Positions 19,507-29,387 of a stretch of DNA of 64,000 nt are shown piece after piece. The first letter of the stretch is position 1. Each line of letters begins with the position of its first letter. Source of the stretch: Terriglobia bacterium (GTDB taxonomy: Bacteria; Acidobacteriota; Terriglobia; Terriglobales; Acidobacteriaceae); assembly GCA_020073385.1 (NCBI GenBank), contig JAIQFH010000011.1, positions 1-64,000 on the forward strand, given 5' to 3'. The notes under the pieces were generated by a model. That model did no database searches. It was not told where the DNA came from and worked only from the letters and a program-made list of their open reading frames with translations. Made by a program: the position numbers and the translations under genes.

Positions 19507-19689
19507 ACAGCGAGAGTAGGCACAAGAGTAGGTTGGCAGCAAGGTTTGGCGTCACATTTGACGGGCCAGAGAGCCGATCTGGGAAAACATGGCTCAGTCC
19601 ACAAACGCGGGTAGGATCAAAAATTCGACAGCCACCCCCGAAAAGTGGAGAATGGCGGTAAGATTAGGCTGGAAAAACGTTTTTTGGTT

Positions 19690-20754
19690 ATGAATAGCTT
19701 CCCGTCCTCGCGTACCCAGGGTCCCGGAGCACGGACAACTGCAGGGGAAGAAGCGTCTTCTTATCCAACTATGGGAGATTTACTGCCAAGGCGTCGCGCG
19801 CCACGGATTCTGGTCGTCGACGACCAGCCCAGCATCGCTGGACTCATGAGCCAGCTGCTGACCATCCGCGGATACAGCGTGGTCACCGCCTCCAACGCGG
19901 AGCAGGCGGAGGCGGAGGTGCGGAAGCTGGCTCCTGATCTGATTCTTTCCGACGTGATGATGCCGGGCAAATCCGGATATGACTTGTGCCGCAGCCTGAA
20001 AGAGAATCCGGCAACTCGGCTGATTCCTTTCGTTTTGATTACCGGATTAAGCGATAGCAGCGACAAAGTGCGCGGAATTGAGGCCGGTGCCGACGATTTC
20101 CTGAACAAGCCGGTGCTCGCCGAAGAACTGATTGCCCGGGTGAAGTCGCTGCTACGGCTGAAAGAGTTCACCGACGAACTGGAAACGGCCGATTCGGTTC
20201 TGTGTACGCTCGGGCTGATTGTGGAAGGTCGAGACCCCTATACCGAGGGACATTGCGAACGCCTGGCAGTGCATGCCTCCGATCTGGGAAGACATCTGGC
20301 AATGGATGAGGACTCCATTCTTGCCCTGAAACGTGGAGGTTATCTGCACGATTTGGGCAAGATCGCGGTACCAGACGAGATTCTGAAGAAAGGCAGCGAT
20401 CTGACCCCAGCGGAGTGGGATGTCATGAAGCTCCATCCCATTACTGGGGAAAACATCTGCAAGCCTTTGCACTCTCTGCGGCTGGTGCTGCCGATTATCC
20501 GCCACCATCATGAACACTCTGACGGGTCGGGCTATCCCGACGGGCTGACCGCATCGGAGATTCCGGTGCTGCCGCGAGTGCTGCAAGTTGTCGACGTTTA
20601 TGACGCGCTGCGCACGGCTCGCTCCTACAAACCGGCCCTTACCCACGACGCGGCCGCACTGACCATGCGCGAAGAGGCTGCCCGCGGGCTGTGGGATGCA
20701 GAATTGGTGGCTGAGTATTTCTCGATGCTGGAGCAGAAGCGCCAGGTGGCGTAG
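19690..20754 (+). CDS. Response regulator with HD-GYP output (probable cyclic-di-GMP phosphodiesterase)
   Basis: A receiver domain (about residues 38-155) has the acidic pair VVDDQP, the phospho-acceptor in DLILSDVMMPG and the lysine in DFLNKPV. The C-terminal HD-GYP domain (about 170-350) keeps the full signature: HCERLAVHASDLG, GGYLHDLGKIAVPDEIL (the HD plus GK) and HHHEHSDGSGYPDGL (the GYP). It should therefore hydrolyse cyclic di-GMP under control of a histidine kinase encoded elsewhere. The start is uncertain: ATG at 19690 was chosen, while a GTG at 19645 or ATG at 19771 is possible. It stands alone. Confidence 0.88.
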   Translation: MNSFPSSRTQGPGARTTAGEEASSYPTMGDLLPRRRAPRILVVDDQPSIAGLMSQLLTIRGYSVVTASNAEQAEAEVRKLAPDLILSDVMMPGKSGYDLCRSLKENPATRLIPFVLITGLSDSSDKVRGIEAGADDFLNKPVLAEELIARVKSLLRLKEFTDELETADSVLCTLGLIVEGRDPYTEGHCERLAVHASDLGRHLAMDEDSILALKRGGYLHDLGKIAVPDEILKKGSDLTPAEWDVMKLHPITGENICKPLHSLRLVLPIIRHHHEHSDGSGYPDGLTASEIPVLPRVLQVVDVYDALRTARSYKPALTHDAAALTMREEAARGLWDAELVAEYFSMLEQKRQVA

Positions 20755-20950
20755 GAAAGCAGGCGTCAGCCGTCGGGCGTCAGGCTCAAACCTGAGAACT
20801 GCAACCGGAATCCTTGCTCAGGTCCTCATCACAATTACATAATTCCACTCGCGATTTTGCGGGAATCTCTTATTTCCGAAACCCACGACATACAAAGTAC
20901 AATGGCGATGCTTGCTGACAAGCAGCGAAAAGGCGCGCATCGGCATCTGA

Positions 20951-21013
20951 CGCCTGACGCCTGACGCCTGACGCCTGACGCCTGACGCCTGACGCCTGAC
21001 GCCTGACGCCTGA
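20951..21013. repeat. 7-bp tandem repeat, nine copies
   Basis: The unit CGCCTGA is repeated nine times without error, ending 15 nt before the TTG start of the next glycosyltransferase. The flanks (20765-20800 and after 21013) carry related 'gcgtcagg' and 'ctgagaactgagaact' words. Such a perfect array is prone to slippage. Confidence 0.9.
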
Positions 21014-21028
21014 GAACTGAGAACTCAT

Positions 21029-21823
21029 TTGCCTCCTACCTACAGCATCGTCATTCCGGCTTACAACGAGAGCGCTCGCCTGGGCGCCAGCCTGGAGAAA
21101 GTTCTCGCCTATGTACACGCGCAGGGGTGGGATGCCGAAGTGATCGTCGTGAACGACGGGTCCCGCGACAACACGGCAGAGATCGTTCTGAACTCTATGG
21201 CGAAAGACCCCATGGTAAAACTGCTGGAGAATCCCGGCAACCGCGGCAAGGGATACAGCGTGCGCAACGGCATGTTGCATGCGCAGGGGCGGATCATCCT
21301 GTTCAGCGATGCGGACCTGTCTTCGCCGATTGAGGAGGCTCCCAAGCTTCTGCATGCGCTTGACGCTGGAGCTGACATTGCGATTGGTTCGCGATGGTTG
21401 CGGGCCGAGACGCAGACGCAACGGCAACCGCTGCACCGGCAGCTTTTTGGTCGCATCTTCAACCTGATGTTGCGGGTGTCGCTCGGGCTGCAGTTCGCGG
21501 ATACGCAGTGTGGGTTCAAGGCATTCAAACGGGCCGCGGCACAGGCGATCTTCCCACTGCAGAAGATCGAGCGCTGGGGCTTTGATCCGGAAATTCTCTT
21601 TCTTGCGCGCAAGCTGGGATTCACGGTTCAGGAAATTCCCGTTCTTTGGGGACACAGCGGCGGGGCGCGCATTAATCCCGTGATCGACGGGGCTCGGATG
21701 TTTCAGGAAATGTTGCGGGTGCGGTGGTATTCCTTGACCGGTGAATATGAAGGGGCGGGTGCGGCAGCGAGTCCTGAGACGGCAGCGATTCGGGAAACTC
21801 CCACCAAAGTCAGGAACCACTAA
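21029..21823 (+). CDS. Glycosyltransferase family 2, dolichyl-phosphate glucosyltransferase-like
   Basis: This 264-residue GT-A enzyme opens PPTYSIVIPAYNESARLG, has VIVVNDGSRDNTAEI (nucleotide binding), NPGNRGKGYSVRNGMLHAQG and the DxD-like metal site FSDADLSSP at about residue 95. The segment FADTQCGFKAFKRAAAQAIF is the acceptor-side motif of the ALG5/DPM-like subgroup, which moves a sugar from a nucleotide to a polyprenyl phosphate. No C-terminal membrane helices are present. The start is a TTG, with no strong ribosome site, immediately behind a 7-bp tandem array; its expression could vary with array length (inference). Confidence 0.85.
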   Translation: MPPTYSIVIPAYNESARLGASLEKVLAYVHAQGWDAEVIVVNDGSRDNTAEIVLNSMAKDPMVKLLENPGNRGKGYSVRNGMLHAQGRIILFSDADLSSPIEEAPKLLHALDAGADIAIGSRWLRAETQTQRQPLHRQLFGRIFNLMLRVSLGLQFADTQCGFKAFKRAAAQAIFPLQKIERWGFDPEILFLARKLGFTVQEIPVLWGHSGGARINPVIDGARMFQEMLRVRWYSLTGEYEGAGAAASPETAAIRETPTKVRNH

Positions 21824-21860
21824 GGGCACGAAGGTTCACGAAGGATTTGTCCCGCCGCGT

Positions 21861-22940
21861 TTATTTCACTTCCTTCACGAGCATCACTACTCGGCTACCC
21901 ATGTCGGCGGTCGAGATCGACGGATGCGTCTTGCCTGCCAGATCGGCGGTGCGCGCGCCTTGCGACAGGACTGTCGCGACCGCCTGCTCTATGCAGGCCG
22001 CTTCTCTCTCCAGATGAAGCGAATGGCGCAGCAGCATGGCGGCTGAAAGAATTGCGCCTAGAGGATTAGCGATTCCCTTGCCTGCAATGTCCGGGGCGGA
22101 TCCGTGGACCGGTTCGTAAAGGCCGACCTTGCCGCCGATGCTGGCGGAGGCGAGCAGGCCTAGAGATCCTACGACGCCTCCTGCCTGGTCCGACAAGATG
22201 TCGCCGAACATATTCTCGGTGAGCACCACATCGAAATCCGTGGGACGCTGGACGAGCAGCATCGCCGCTGAATCGACGTACTGATGGCCGAGCTTCACCT
22301 CGGGATAGTCTTTGCCGATGCGCGTCACTACGTCACGCCACAGGCGCGAGCATTCCAGCACATTTGCCTTATCGACCGAAAGAACTTTCTTCTTGCGCTT
22401 CATCGCGAGGTCGAAGGCCACGCGTGCAATGCGCTCAACCTCGTGCTCGGCATAACGCATGGTGTTGACGGCCACGCGCGCGCCCGGCTTTCCCTCGATC
22501 GACCGCGGCTGTCCGAAGTAGGCCCCGCCTAGCAGTTCGCGGACGATCATGATGTCGGTGCCGCGAACAATTTCTGCGCGCAGCGGCGAGGAGTCTTCAA
22601 GCGCGGGAAAGAACACCGCAGGCCGCAGGTTGGCGTAGGCGCCGAGCTCACGACGGATGCGCAGCAATCCCGCCTCGGGGCGCAAATGACCGGGATTCTT
22701 GTCGAACTCGGGACTGCCCACGGCGCCTAACAGGACCGCCGATGAGTCTAGGCAAGCCTGCACAGTATCGGGCGGTAGAGGATCGTTCGCAGCTTTGAGC
22801 GCGGCCCCGCCGATGAGCTTTGGCTGAAGCTGCAATTGGTGGCCGAAGCGGTCAGCCACTGCCCGCAATACGAGCACAGCTTGTTCAGTGACCTCGGGAC
22901 CGATGCCATCGCCGGGGAGAACCGTGAGACTAAAGAGCAT
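21861..22940 (-). CDS. leuB: 3-isopropylmalate dehydrogenase
   Basis: This 359-residue enzyme oxidises and decarboxylates 3-isopropylmalate with NAD, the third step of leucine synthesis. Visible features are [19 protein letters not shown], the [20 protein letters not shown] block, LRPAVFF, the [11 protein letters not shown] loop, [18 protein letters not shown] and the metal site in [20 protein letters not shown] followed by [18 protein letters not shown]. The length is normal. It follows leuA on the same strand after a 237-bp gap of repeat-like DNA, so co-transcription is possible. leuC and leuD are not in the window. Confidence 0.95.
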   Translation of the reverse strand: MLFSLTVLPGDGIGPEVTEQAVLVLRAVADRFGHQLQLQPKLIGGAALKAANDPLPPDTVQACLDSSAVLLGAVGSPEFDKNPGHLRPEAGLLRIRRELGAYANLRPAVFFPALEDSSPLRAEIVRGTDIMIVRELLGGAYFGQPRSIEGKPGARVAVNTMRYAEHEVERIARVAFDLAMKRKKKVLSVDKANVLECSRLWRDVVTRIGKDYPEVKLGHQYVDSAAMLLVQRPTDFDVVLTENMFGDILSDQAGGVVGSLGLLASASIGGKVGLYEPVHGSAPDIAGKGIANPLGAILSAAMLLRHSLHLEREAACIEQAVATVLSQGARTADLAGKTHPSISTADMGSRVVMLVKEVK

Positions 22941-23177
22941 TCAGTAATCTGGTAATTGAGTAATTTTGCAGCTCGAATATGGCGGATCGAACCGTCATTG
23001 TATGCGCTGGAGAGAAAAGTCGCCACTGCTGGAAAATATAATGGGACCGAAAGGCAAAAACCTTAACCGCGGAGAACGCGGAGAAAAACGACGCTGAGGA
23101 CGCAGAGAGATTGCTCTCACTGGCGGCGGCGTCGTTTCATTTACAAAATCACTCAATTACCCAATCACCCAATCCTT

Positions 23178-24521
<1,344 letters not shown>

Positions 24522-24732
24522 AATGATTTCCTGTAGCGCCGGACGTGCCGGCTGCCGGGTGGGCAACTCGCCATACGACTGGGTGGCCGACCGCGGCCTA
24601 CGCTTTTGCCTGATCTTTCTATGTTACGGGTATCGGAGGTAGAAGCAAAACTTATATTTATTCAGTAACCATTAGCCAATGTTGTAGTATAAGTATATCT
24701 AATAGTTTGTCCAACTTCATTATGGAGCTGCC
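24522..24732. promoter_or_regulatory. Divergent leuA/LysR control region
   Basis: This 211-bp gap separates leuA (minus) from a LysR-type gene (plus). The part next to the regulator (24640-24720) is strikingly AT-rich, with 'tagtataagtatatctaata', unlike the GC-rich surroundings. This is where a LysR protein would be expected to bind and where both promoters should lie. The exact operator was not resolved. Confidence 0.55.
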
Positions 24733-25650
24733 GTGGAGCTCTCTCAACTGGAAGTCTTTCTCGCCGTCGCCCGCGAACGCCGCTTCTCCCGTGCCGCCGA
24801 CAAACTGTTCCGGACGCAATCGGCGGTAAGCCAAACGATCCGTAAGCTGGAGGATGAACTCGGGGAGGCGCTGTTCGACCGATCGTCGCGCGAAGGGGTG
24901 CTGACCGATGCCGGCAAGGTGCTTTATGAGTACGCGGAAAAACTGATCAATCTCCGCGGCGAGGCGGCGGAATCCCTGACTGAATTACGCGAACTGCAAA
25001 AAGGCAAACTCGTGATTGCGGCCAACGAGTTTACCGTGCTTTATCTGCTGCCGGTGCTGGCCGAATTCCGGCGGCTGCATCCCATGATCAAGATCACGGT
25101 GGAACGGGCGCTGGGCAGCCACATTCCCGACGACGTGGTGCGGCACGCGGTCGAATTCGGCGTGCTATCGTACGAACCCCAGGAGCCGAATCTGCACTCG
25201 CTAGTGGTCTACCTTGACGAGCTGGCCTTTGTCGTACCGCCCAGGCATCCGCTGGCGTCGGCCCGGCAGGTGAGCATACGGCAGCTCGGAGCGGAGTCAT
25301 TTGTCGCGCACATCGTGTCTTCGCCTTACCGGGAAAAAGTTATCCAGCTATTCAAGAGCCACAAAACGCCGCTGCACATGGATCTGGAACTGCCGACGCT
25401 GCAGGCAATCAAGCAGTTCGTGGCGATGGGGAATGGAGTGGCACTGGTGCCGGAGATCAGCGTCGAGACCGAGATTGCGCGCGGAGAGCTGGTGAGGATT
25501 CCGGTGCGCGAGTTGCAGCTAAAACGCAAGCTCAGACTGATTTATCGAAAGGGCGCGAATCTGTCCCATGCTGGCCGGGCTTTTTTGAAAGTGGCCGAAG
25601 CCGTGGCGCTGGAGCGCAAAGGCCATTACCGTTTTCAGAGAGAGAACTAG
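24733..25650 (+). CDS. LysR-type transcriptional regulator
   Basis: This 305-residue protein has an N-terminal winged helix-turn-helix (ELSQLEVFLAVARERRFSRA, then KLFRTQSAVSQTIRKLEDEL) and a periplasmic-binding-like effector domain from about residue 90 (KLVIAANEFTVLYLLPVLAE). The GTG start fits GGAG 5-8 nt upstream; an ATG at 24722 is out of frame. LysR proteins usually control the divergently transcribed neighbour, here leuA, often with a pathway metabolite such as isopropylmalate or a branched-chain intermediate as inducer. That link is inference from position. It shares the KR-LR-IYRKG end seen in CysB/Cbl-like members, but the effector cannot be assigned. Confidence 0.87.
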   Translation: MELSQLEVFLAVARERRFSRAADKLFRTQSAVSQTIRKLEDELGEALFDRSSREGVLTDAGKVLYEYAEKLINLRGEAAESLTELRELQKGKLVIAANEFTVLYLLPVLAEFRRLHPMIKITVERALGSHIPDDVVRHAVEFGVLSYEPQEPNLHSLVVYLDELAFVVPPRHPLASARQVSIRQLGAESFVAHIVSSPYREKVIQLFKSHKTPLHMDLELPTLQAIKQFVAMGNGVALVPEISVETEIARGELVRIPVRELQLKRKLRLIYRKGANLSHAGRAFLKVAEAVALERKGHYRFQREN

Positions 25651-25819
25651 ATTGTGTAGCCCCGGACGCCTCGTCCGGGGTTGCGCGAAGCGCAATAAAG
25701 GGCGTTAAGTAGCAAACAGGATTACCGGGATTTTCGCAGGCTGCGCGCGTATTGGGTCCGTTTTGGCTCAGGCAGTAGGGGACCTTGCGGCTATCGCACG
25801 CTCCCCTACGCAAGCAAAG

Positions 25820-26254
25820 TCAGACGTTCACTTCGTGGAACGATTCCAGTGCGTTCTCGACTGTGGGATGCACATCCAGGACGGAATCCAGATTCGTCAG
25901 TTCTAGCAGCGTTCGGACTACCGTGCTCGGGCCCGCGCATTTTAATTCCGCGTTCCTGTCTTGGGCCCAGGTTTGGAGCAAGGCCAACTCTCCGATGCCC
26001 GCACTGTCAATCGAACTTACGCCGCTGAGATCGAGCACCAACTTGCTGCCGTCCCGCAGAACTTCGCCGACAACGCGCGAGAGCGCCGCGGCCTCATCGC
26101 GATACACGATCCGGCCCTGGCAGTGCACAATGACAACATCCCCATGATTTCTTGCTTCCACACTGAGTTTCAACTTCGACTCCTTGTCCAGCGAAAACGT
26201 CGCCGGCCCCACTGGATATTCCCATGATTCGCAGTTGATGTTCATATTTTGCAT
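25820..26254 (-). CDS. STAS-domain anti-sigma factor antagonist
   Basis: The core is a SpoIIAA-like STAS domain: GDVVIVHCQGRIVYRDEAAA, LRDGSKLVLDLSGVSSIDSA (the serine in SIDSAGIGEL is the usual phosphorylation site) and AELKCAGPSTVVRTLLELT. Proteins of this kind bind or release an anti-sigma kinase depending on phosphorylation. The N-terminal 40 residues before the domain are unusual. The start is uncertain: 26254 (MQNMNINC) or 26293 (MVPKPWEP). Neither has a strong ribosome site. No kinase or sigma gene is adjacent. Confidence 0.75.
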   Translation of the reverse strand: MQNMNINCESWEYPVGPATFSLDKESKLKLSVEARNHGDVVIVHCQGRIVYRDEAAALSRVVGEVLRDGSKLVLDLSGVSSIDSAGIGELALLQTWAQDRNAELKCAGPSTVVRTLLELTNLDSVLDVHPTVENALESFHEVNV

Positions 26255-26491
26255 GGTAGTGAATAGACGTGGCTCCCATGGTTTTGGCACCATGAAAATC
26301 CGGTAAATTTCTGCCCTTCGCCGAGGCTCGTGGCGACCTGCTGCGGGCCATTCGGCGCCAAAAACGGGCCTTGCTGAAAGACAAATTTTGTCAGGCGATA
26401 CATCTTGTGCATCCGGTACACTGCATCTAACGGATTTCGTTGACTAAAATACCTTTTTTTGCCGGCCCGCCGGCCGGGGAGGAAATGTTTC

Positions 26492-27013
26492 GTGCCAAAA
26501 ACCGCTGCCGTTGTGCTGGCCTTCGCGGCCTTATTTTTGTGCTCCGTTCCGATGTCGGCACAGTTCAACGGACTTCTTCCCAGTGGAAACGTCTACGGCG
26601 GAGTTTCCTACGCTCAACTGACGAACGTAACGAACCAGCAGAGCTATAAAGGATGGAACGCTTCGTTTGAAGCGCTTCCATTCGTTCGTTTTCCTCACGT
26701 CGGTCTGGTCGTCGAAGGCAGCGGCCTTTACCGGCGCGGCGAAACCGAATACGACATCGCCGGGGGCCCGCGCCTTTCGGGCAACATGGGGAAGTGGCGG
26801 CCCTTCATCCATGGGATGGCTGGCCTCCGACGGCTGACGTCAAGTGGGCTAACTTACCGTCCGCTGCTCATTGACGTAGGGGGAGGCGCAGACTACAAGC
26901 TCTGGTTCAAGAACTTCTCGTGGCGCCTGCAAGGCGACTACATGCACTCGCACTACGCCAGCGCGTATCAAAACGACTACCGCGCGTCAACCGGTATCGT
27001 CTGGCGCTTCTAG
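26492..27013 (+). CDS. Outer-membrane beta-barrel protein (first of two paralogs)
   Basis: The GTG at 26492 follows GGGGAGGAAA (26477-26486). A signal peptide (KTAAVVLAFAALFLCSVPMSAQ) leads a small eight-stranded-type barrel of about 150 residues with alternating Gly/aromatic strands (NVYGGVSYAQLTN, VGLVVEGSGLYRRG, GKWRPFIHGMAGL) and the terminal STGIVWRF ending in Phe, required by the barrel assembly machinery. It resembles the OmpA/OmpW-like porin fold proteins. It is a paralog of the next gene: same length, same order of strands, and matching ends (STGIVWRF versus STGVVLRF). Its role is unknown. Confidence 0.75.
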   Translation: MPKTAAVVLAFAALFLCSVPMSAQFNGLLPSGNVYGGVSYAQLTNVTNQQSYKGWNASFEALPFVRFPHVGLVVEGSGLYRRGETEYDIAGGPRLSGNMGKWRPFIHGMAGLRRLTSSGLTYRPLLIDVGGGADYKLWFKNFSWRLQGDYMHSHYASAYQNDYRASTGIVWRF

Positions 27014-27122
27014 CGCGGCCATTCCCTCTGGATGTACCAATTGCGCTATCCGCTGTCCTCCTTTCCGCATCCAAAACTTTGTGTTCCTAATAGGGTTACG
27101 AAAACGGGAGGAGGAAAGTTTC

Positions 27123-27680
27123 ATGCGCAAGATGGCATATATCGTTCTGAGCGTGCTTTTGCTGGTAAGTTTCGTGGCGGCCCAGTCAGGAAACATCTTC
27201 GTCGGGTATTCGTTTGAAAACACGAATTGGGCCGGACTTAACTCAAGCCTGAGTCGCCCCAATCTGAACGGTTGGGAGGCATCTCTCGAAGGCAAGGTAT
27301 TACCCCACCTGGGGATCGTGACCGATTTCGCCAGTCACTACGGGTCCCAGAGCTTCACTGAATTGCCGCCCAGCGGCCCGGTGAAGGTCAATGTCACTGG
27401 ACATGAATGGGAGGTACTCTTCGGTCCCCGGCTGTCGATTCCCGTGGGAAATCTCACTCCGTTCGCAGAGGCGATGATCGGGGTGGCACACGTACATAAC
27501 GGCGGAGACTTCCCGAGTACCGCGAATACTTCGTTTGCGACGGCGATTGGCGGCGGGCTCGATTACCGGCTGATTAAGGGTCTCGCAGTGCGCCTGGAAG
27601 CCGACTATCTGCAGACACGCTTCTACAGCACAACCCAAGACAATCTGCGGCTCTCGACAGGAGTCGTACTCCGGTTCTGA
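27123..27680 (+). CDS. Outer-membrane beta-barrel protein (second of two paralogs)
   Basis: The ATG at 27123 has an excellent GGGAGGAGGAAAG site. The signal peptide (MRKMAYIVLSVLLLVSFVAAQ) is followed by GNIFVGYSFENTNWAGLNSS and eight short beta strands, ending LSTGVVLRF. Compared with the upstream paralog it shares the layout 'GWEASLEGKVLPHLGIVTDF' and the final strands. It lies 109 bp after that gene and is probably co-transcribed. Barrels of this type in Acidobacteriota are common and mostly uncharacterised. Confidence 0.77.
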   Translation: MRKMAYIVLSVLLLVSFVAAQSGNIFVGYSFENTNWAGLNSSLSRPNLNGWEASLEGKVLPHLGIVTDFASHYGSQSFTELPPSGPVKVNVTGHEWEVLFGPRLSIPVGNLTPFAEAMIGVAHVHNGGDFPSTANTSFATAIGGGLDYRLIKGLAVRLEADYLQTRFYSTTQDNLRLSTGVVLRF

Positions 27681-27698
27681 AGCAATCCGAAAGCGAAC

Positions 27699-27724
27699 AG
27701 GGTTCAGCTGGTTGGCTGAACCCT
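27699..27724. terminator. Bidirectional stem-loop between convergent genes
   Basis: A perfect 10-bp stem AGGGTTCAGC/GCTGAACCCT closes a six-base loop, 19 nt after the barrel stop codon and 37 nt before the end of the convergent GT2 gene. No long T-run follows, so efficiency is uncertain. Confidence 0.7.
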
Positions 27725-27761
27725 ATCCTCCGTGGCCACAACAAAAACCTGCCTGCAGAAC

Positions 27762-28520
27762 CTAGGCGCGCGGCAGGCTGTCTGCCTCATTGGCCCAGTA
27801 CTTGTGGTCGCGCAGGAAGTGTTTCTCGTTCCAGTAATTCATAGCCGTCTTCAGGAAGAGCCATCCAACTTTGAGATGACCCATCCGCTTGAAGCGGCGA
27901 TTGGTGGTATAGACACCGCCGCGCACGATTGCGAAACGCTTTCGATCGACCTGCTGGCTGAGTCGGTAATCCTCGGCGAAGAGAATCTTTTCGTTGAATC
28001 CCCCCAGTTGCCAGAACTTCATCGTGTCGAACAGCATGAACATGCCGGTCGCGAAGGGGCGATGCAGGTACGACAGATACTGAAAGAAATCATTGCCTAC
28101 GTAAAACAGCCTGTCGATCCAACTTCCACCCTTGCACACGATGTTGGTGGTCAGACAGTGCAGTTGCGTCTTCTGTGCTTTCTCCATACAGCGGCGAATC
28201 AGCGATGGGTCGGCCAGTTCGATGTCGGCATCGAGAAAGAGAACATAGGGCGTATCAGCTTGCGCCGCTCCCTGGTTGCGTCCGAAGGAAGGCATGCCGC
28301 CGCGGATGACACAGACGTTCAGGCGGTCGTGGAAGCTCATCACAATTTCGGGAGTGCCATCGGTGGAGTTGGCGTCAGCGACCAACACTCTCGTACTCGA
28401 CATCTTCGAGTAATCCTGATTCGTCAGCGAGGTCAGCAAGCGCGGAATCAGCCTCGCCTCGTTCTTCGCCGGAATCACGATGGTCAACTCGTTCGCTGTA
28501 TTCATGCTCGTTGAACTCAT
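27762..28520 (-). CDS. Glycosyltransferase family 2
   Basis: This 252-residue GT-A protein shows ELTIVIPAKNEARLIPRLL, VLVADANSTDGTPEIVMS, GGMPSFGRNQGAAQADTPYV and the metal-binding VLFLDADIELADPSL at about residue 95. The C-terminal part (RLSQQVDRKRFAIVRGGVYT) matches the end of membrane-lipid type GT2 enzymes; no clear membrane helices are seen. Its first 146 nt are also read in another frame as the end of the upstream phosphatase gene, and the GT2 core needs that stretch. A cell-envelope glycolipid role together with the LpxH-like neighbour is inference. Confidence 0.82.
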   Translation of the reverse strand: MSSTSMNTANELTIVIPAKNEARLIPRLLTSLTNQDYSKMSSTRVLVADANSTDGTPEIVMSFHDRLNVCVIRGGMPSFGRNQGAAQADTPYVLFLDADIELADPSLIRRCMEKAQKTQLHCLTTNIVCKGGSWIDRLFYVGNDFFQYLSYLHRPFATGMFMLFDTMKFWQLGGFNEKILFAEDYRLSQQVDRKRFAIVRGGVYTTNRRFKRMGHLKVGWLFLKTAMNYWNEKHFLRDHKYWANEADSLPRA

Positions 28521-29199
28521 GGATTTGTACCCCCGTTTCGTCGATCGTTAAGTAAGTGAGCCGGGAATCGACCCACCCTCCGGAGTTGTGGTAGCTGATG
28601 CCATCTTTCTCGATGTGTGTTGCTTCGTGTGTGTGTCCGCAGAAGATCCGTTGCGCTTCATGGTGCCTTGCAAAAGCGAGTGCGCCCGACGAGACTTTCG
28701 TTGACATGCGCAGCCAGCGCGTATTCAAGCGATCGATCATGCGCGCGATCGGCTTGCTTTTGAAGTCCAGCTTCTGCAGTTGCAAATACAGGGATGTGCC
28801 CAACCGGCTCATCCGCAGATTGTTGACCTGGAATCCGTCGAACTGGTGACCGTGGATGGCGATGTGTCGCAGGCCGCGGTAGTCCCACTCGTAGTGTTGG
28901 TACACACGTACGCCGACCAGGTGCGACATGATGTTGGCGAGGCCATGGTCGTGATTGCCTTCCACCCAAACCACTTCAATGCCGCGCTTCGGATTCGACA
29001 GCTTGCGGATGTAGCCGAGGAACTTCCAGTGATCCTTGGTGAGCCGGGCAAAGTTGAGATCGGCAAAGATGTCGCCCAGCAGGATCAGGCGGCGGAAAGA
29101 AATCTTTTTGAGCAACTGGGTGGCTTCCCGCGCGTGACTCGTGTCAGAGCCGAGGTGCAGGTCCGAAAGGATCAGCGTGTTGTAGACCTGCGGATCCAT
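28375..29199 (-). CDS. Metallophosphoesterase, UDP-2,3-diacylglucosamine hydrolase-like
   Basis: The dinuclear metal motifs are all present in 274 residues: LILSDLHLGS (DxH), RLILLGDIFADLN (GDxxD-like), VWVEGNHDHGL (GNHD), IAIHGHQFDGF and FCGHTHEATHIEKDG (GHTH). The order and the insert (KLDFKSKPIARMIDRLNTRW) fit the LpxH/YbbF-like group, which cleaves UDP-diacylglucosamine in lipid A synthesis. The family core ends near VQIHEF; the last 40 or so residues (SGEERGEADSALADLADESG) are an acidic tail lying entirely in the overlap with the GT2 gene. That tail probably arose by loss of a stop codon. The true substrate is unproven. Confidence 0.78.
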   Translation of the reverse strand: MDPQVYNTLILSDLHLGSDTSHAREATQLLKKISFRRLILLGDIFADLNFARLTKDHWKFLGYIRKLSNPKRGIEVVWVEGNHDHGLANIMSHLVGVRVYQHYEWDYRGLRHIAIHGHQFDGFQVNNLRMSRLGTSLYLQLQKLDFKSKPIARMIDRLNTRWLRMSTKVSSGALAFARHHEAQRIFCGHTHEATHIEKDGISYHNSGGWVDSRLTYLTIDETGVQIHEFNEHEYSERVDHRDSGEERGEADSALADLADESGLLEDVEYESVGR

Positions 29200-29387
29200 G
29201 GTTTTGTTGTAGCAGCGGATTGTTACGAGGTGATTAAGATTGCATCAATATTGGTGCATAGGTAACTTTCCGGTAACAGCGGCGAAATCGGGAATTGGGC
29301 GTTCGTGGATGGGCTGAAGCGGGAGAAATCGACACGGCGCGGCGAGACACCGCTCCACAGCCGACGGGAACGGCGGTGCTACGGTGC

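Noticed and set aside
20870-21829. A 319-codon minus-strand frame covering a 7-bp array
   Set aside because: It is antisense to the GT2 gene and translates the tandem array into repeated residues (SGVRRQA); no domain or start signal.
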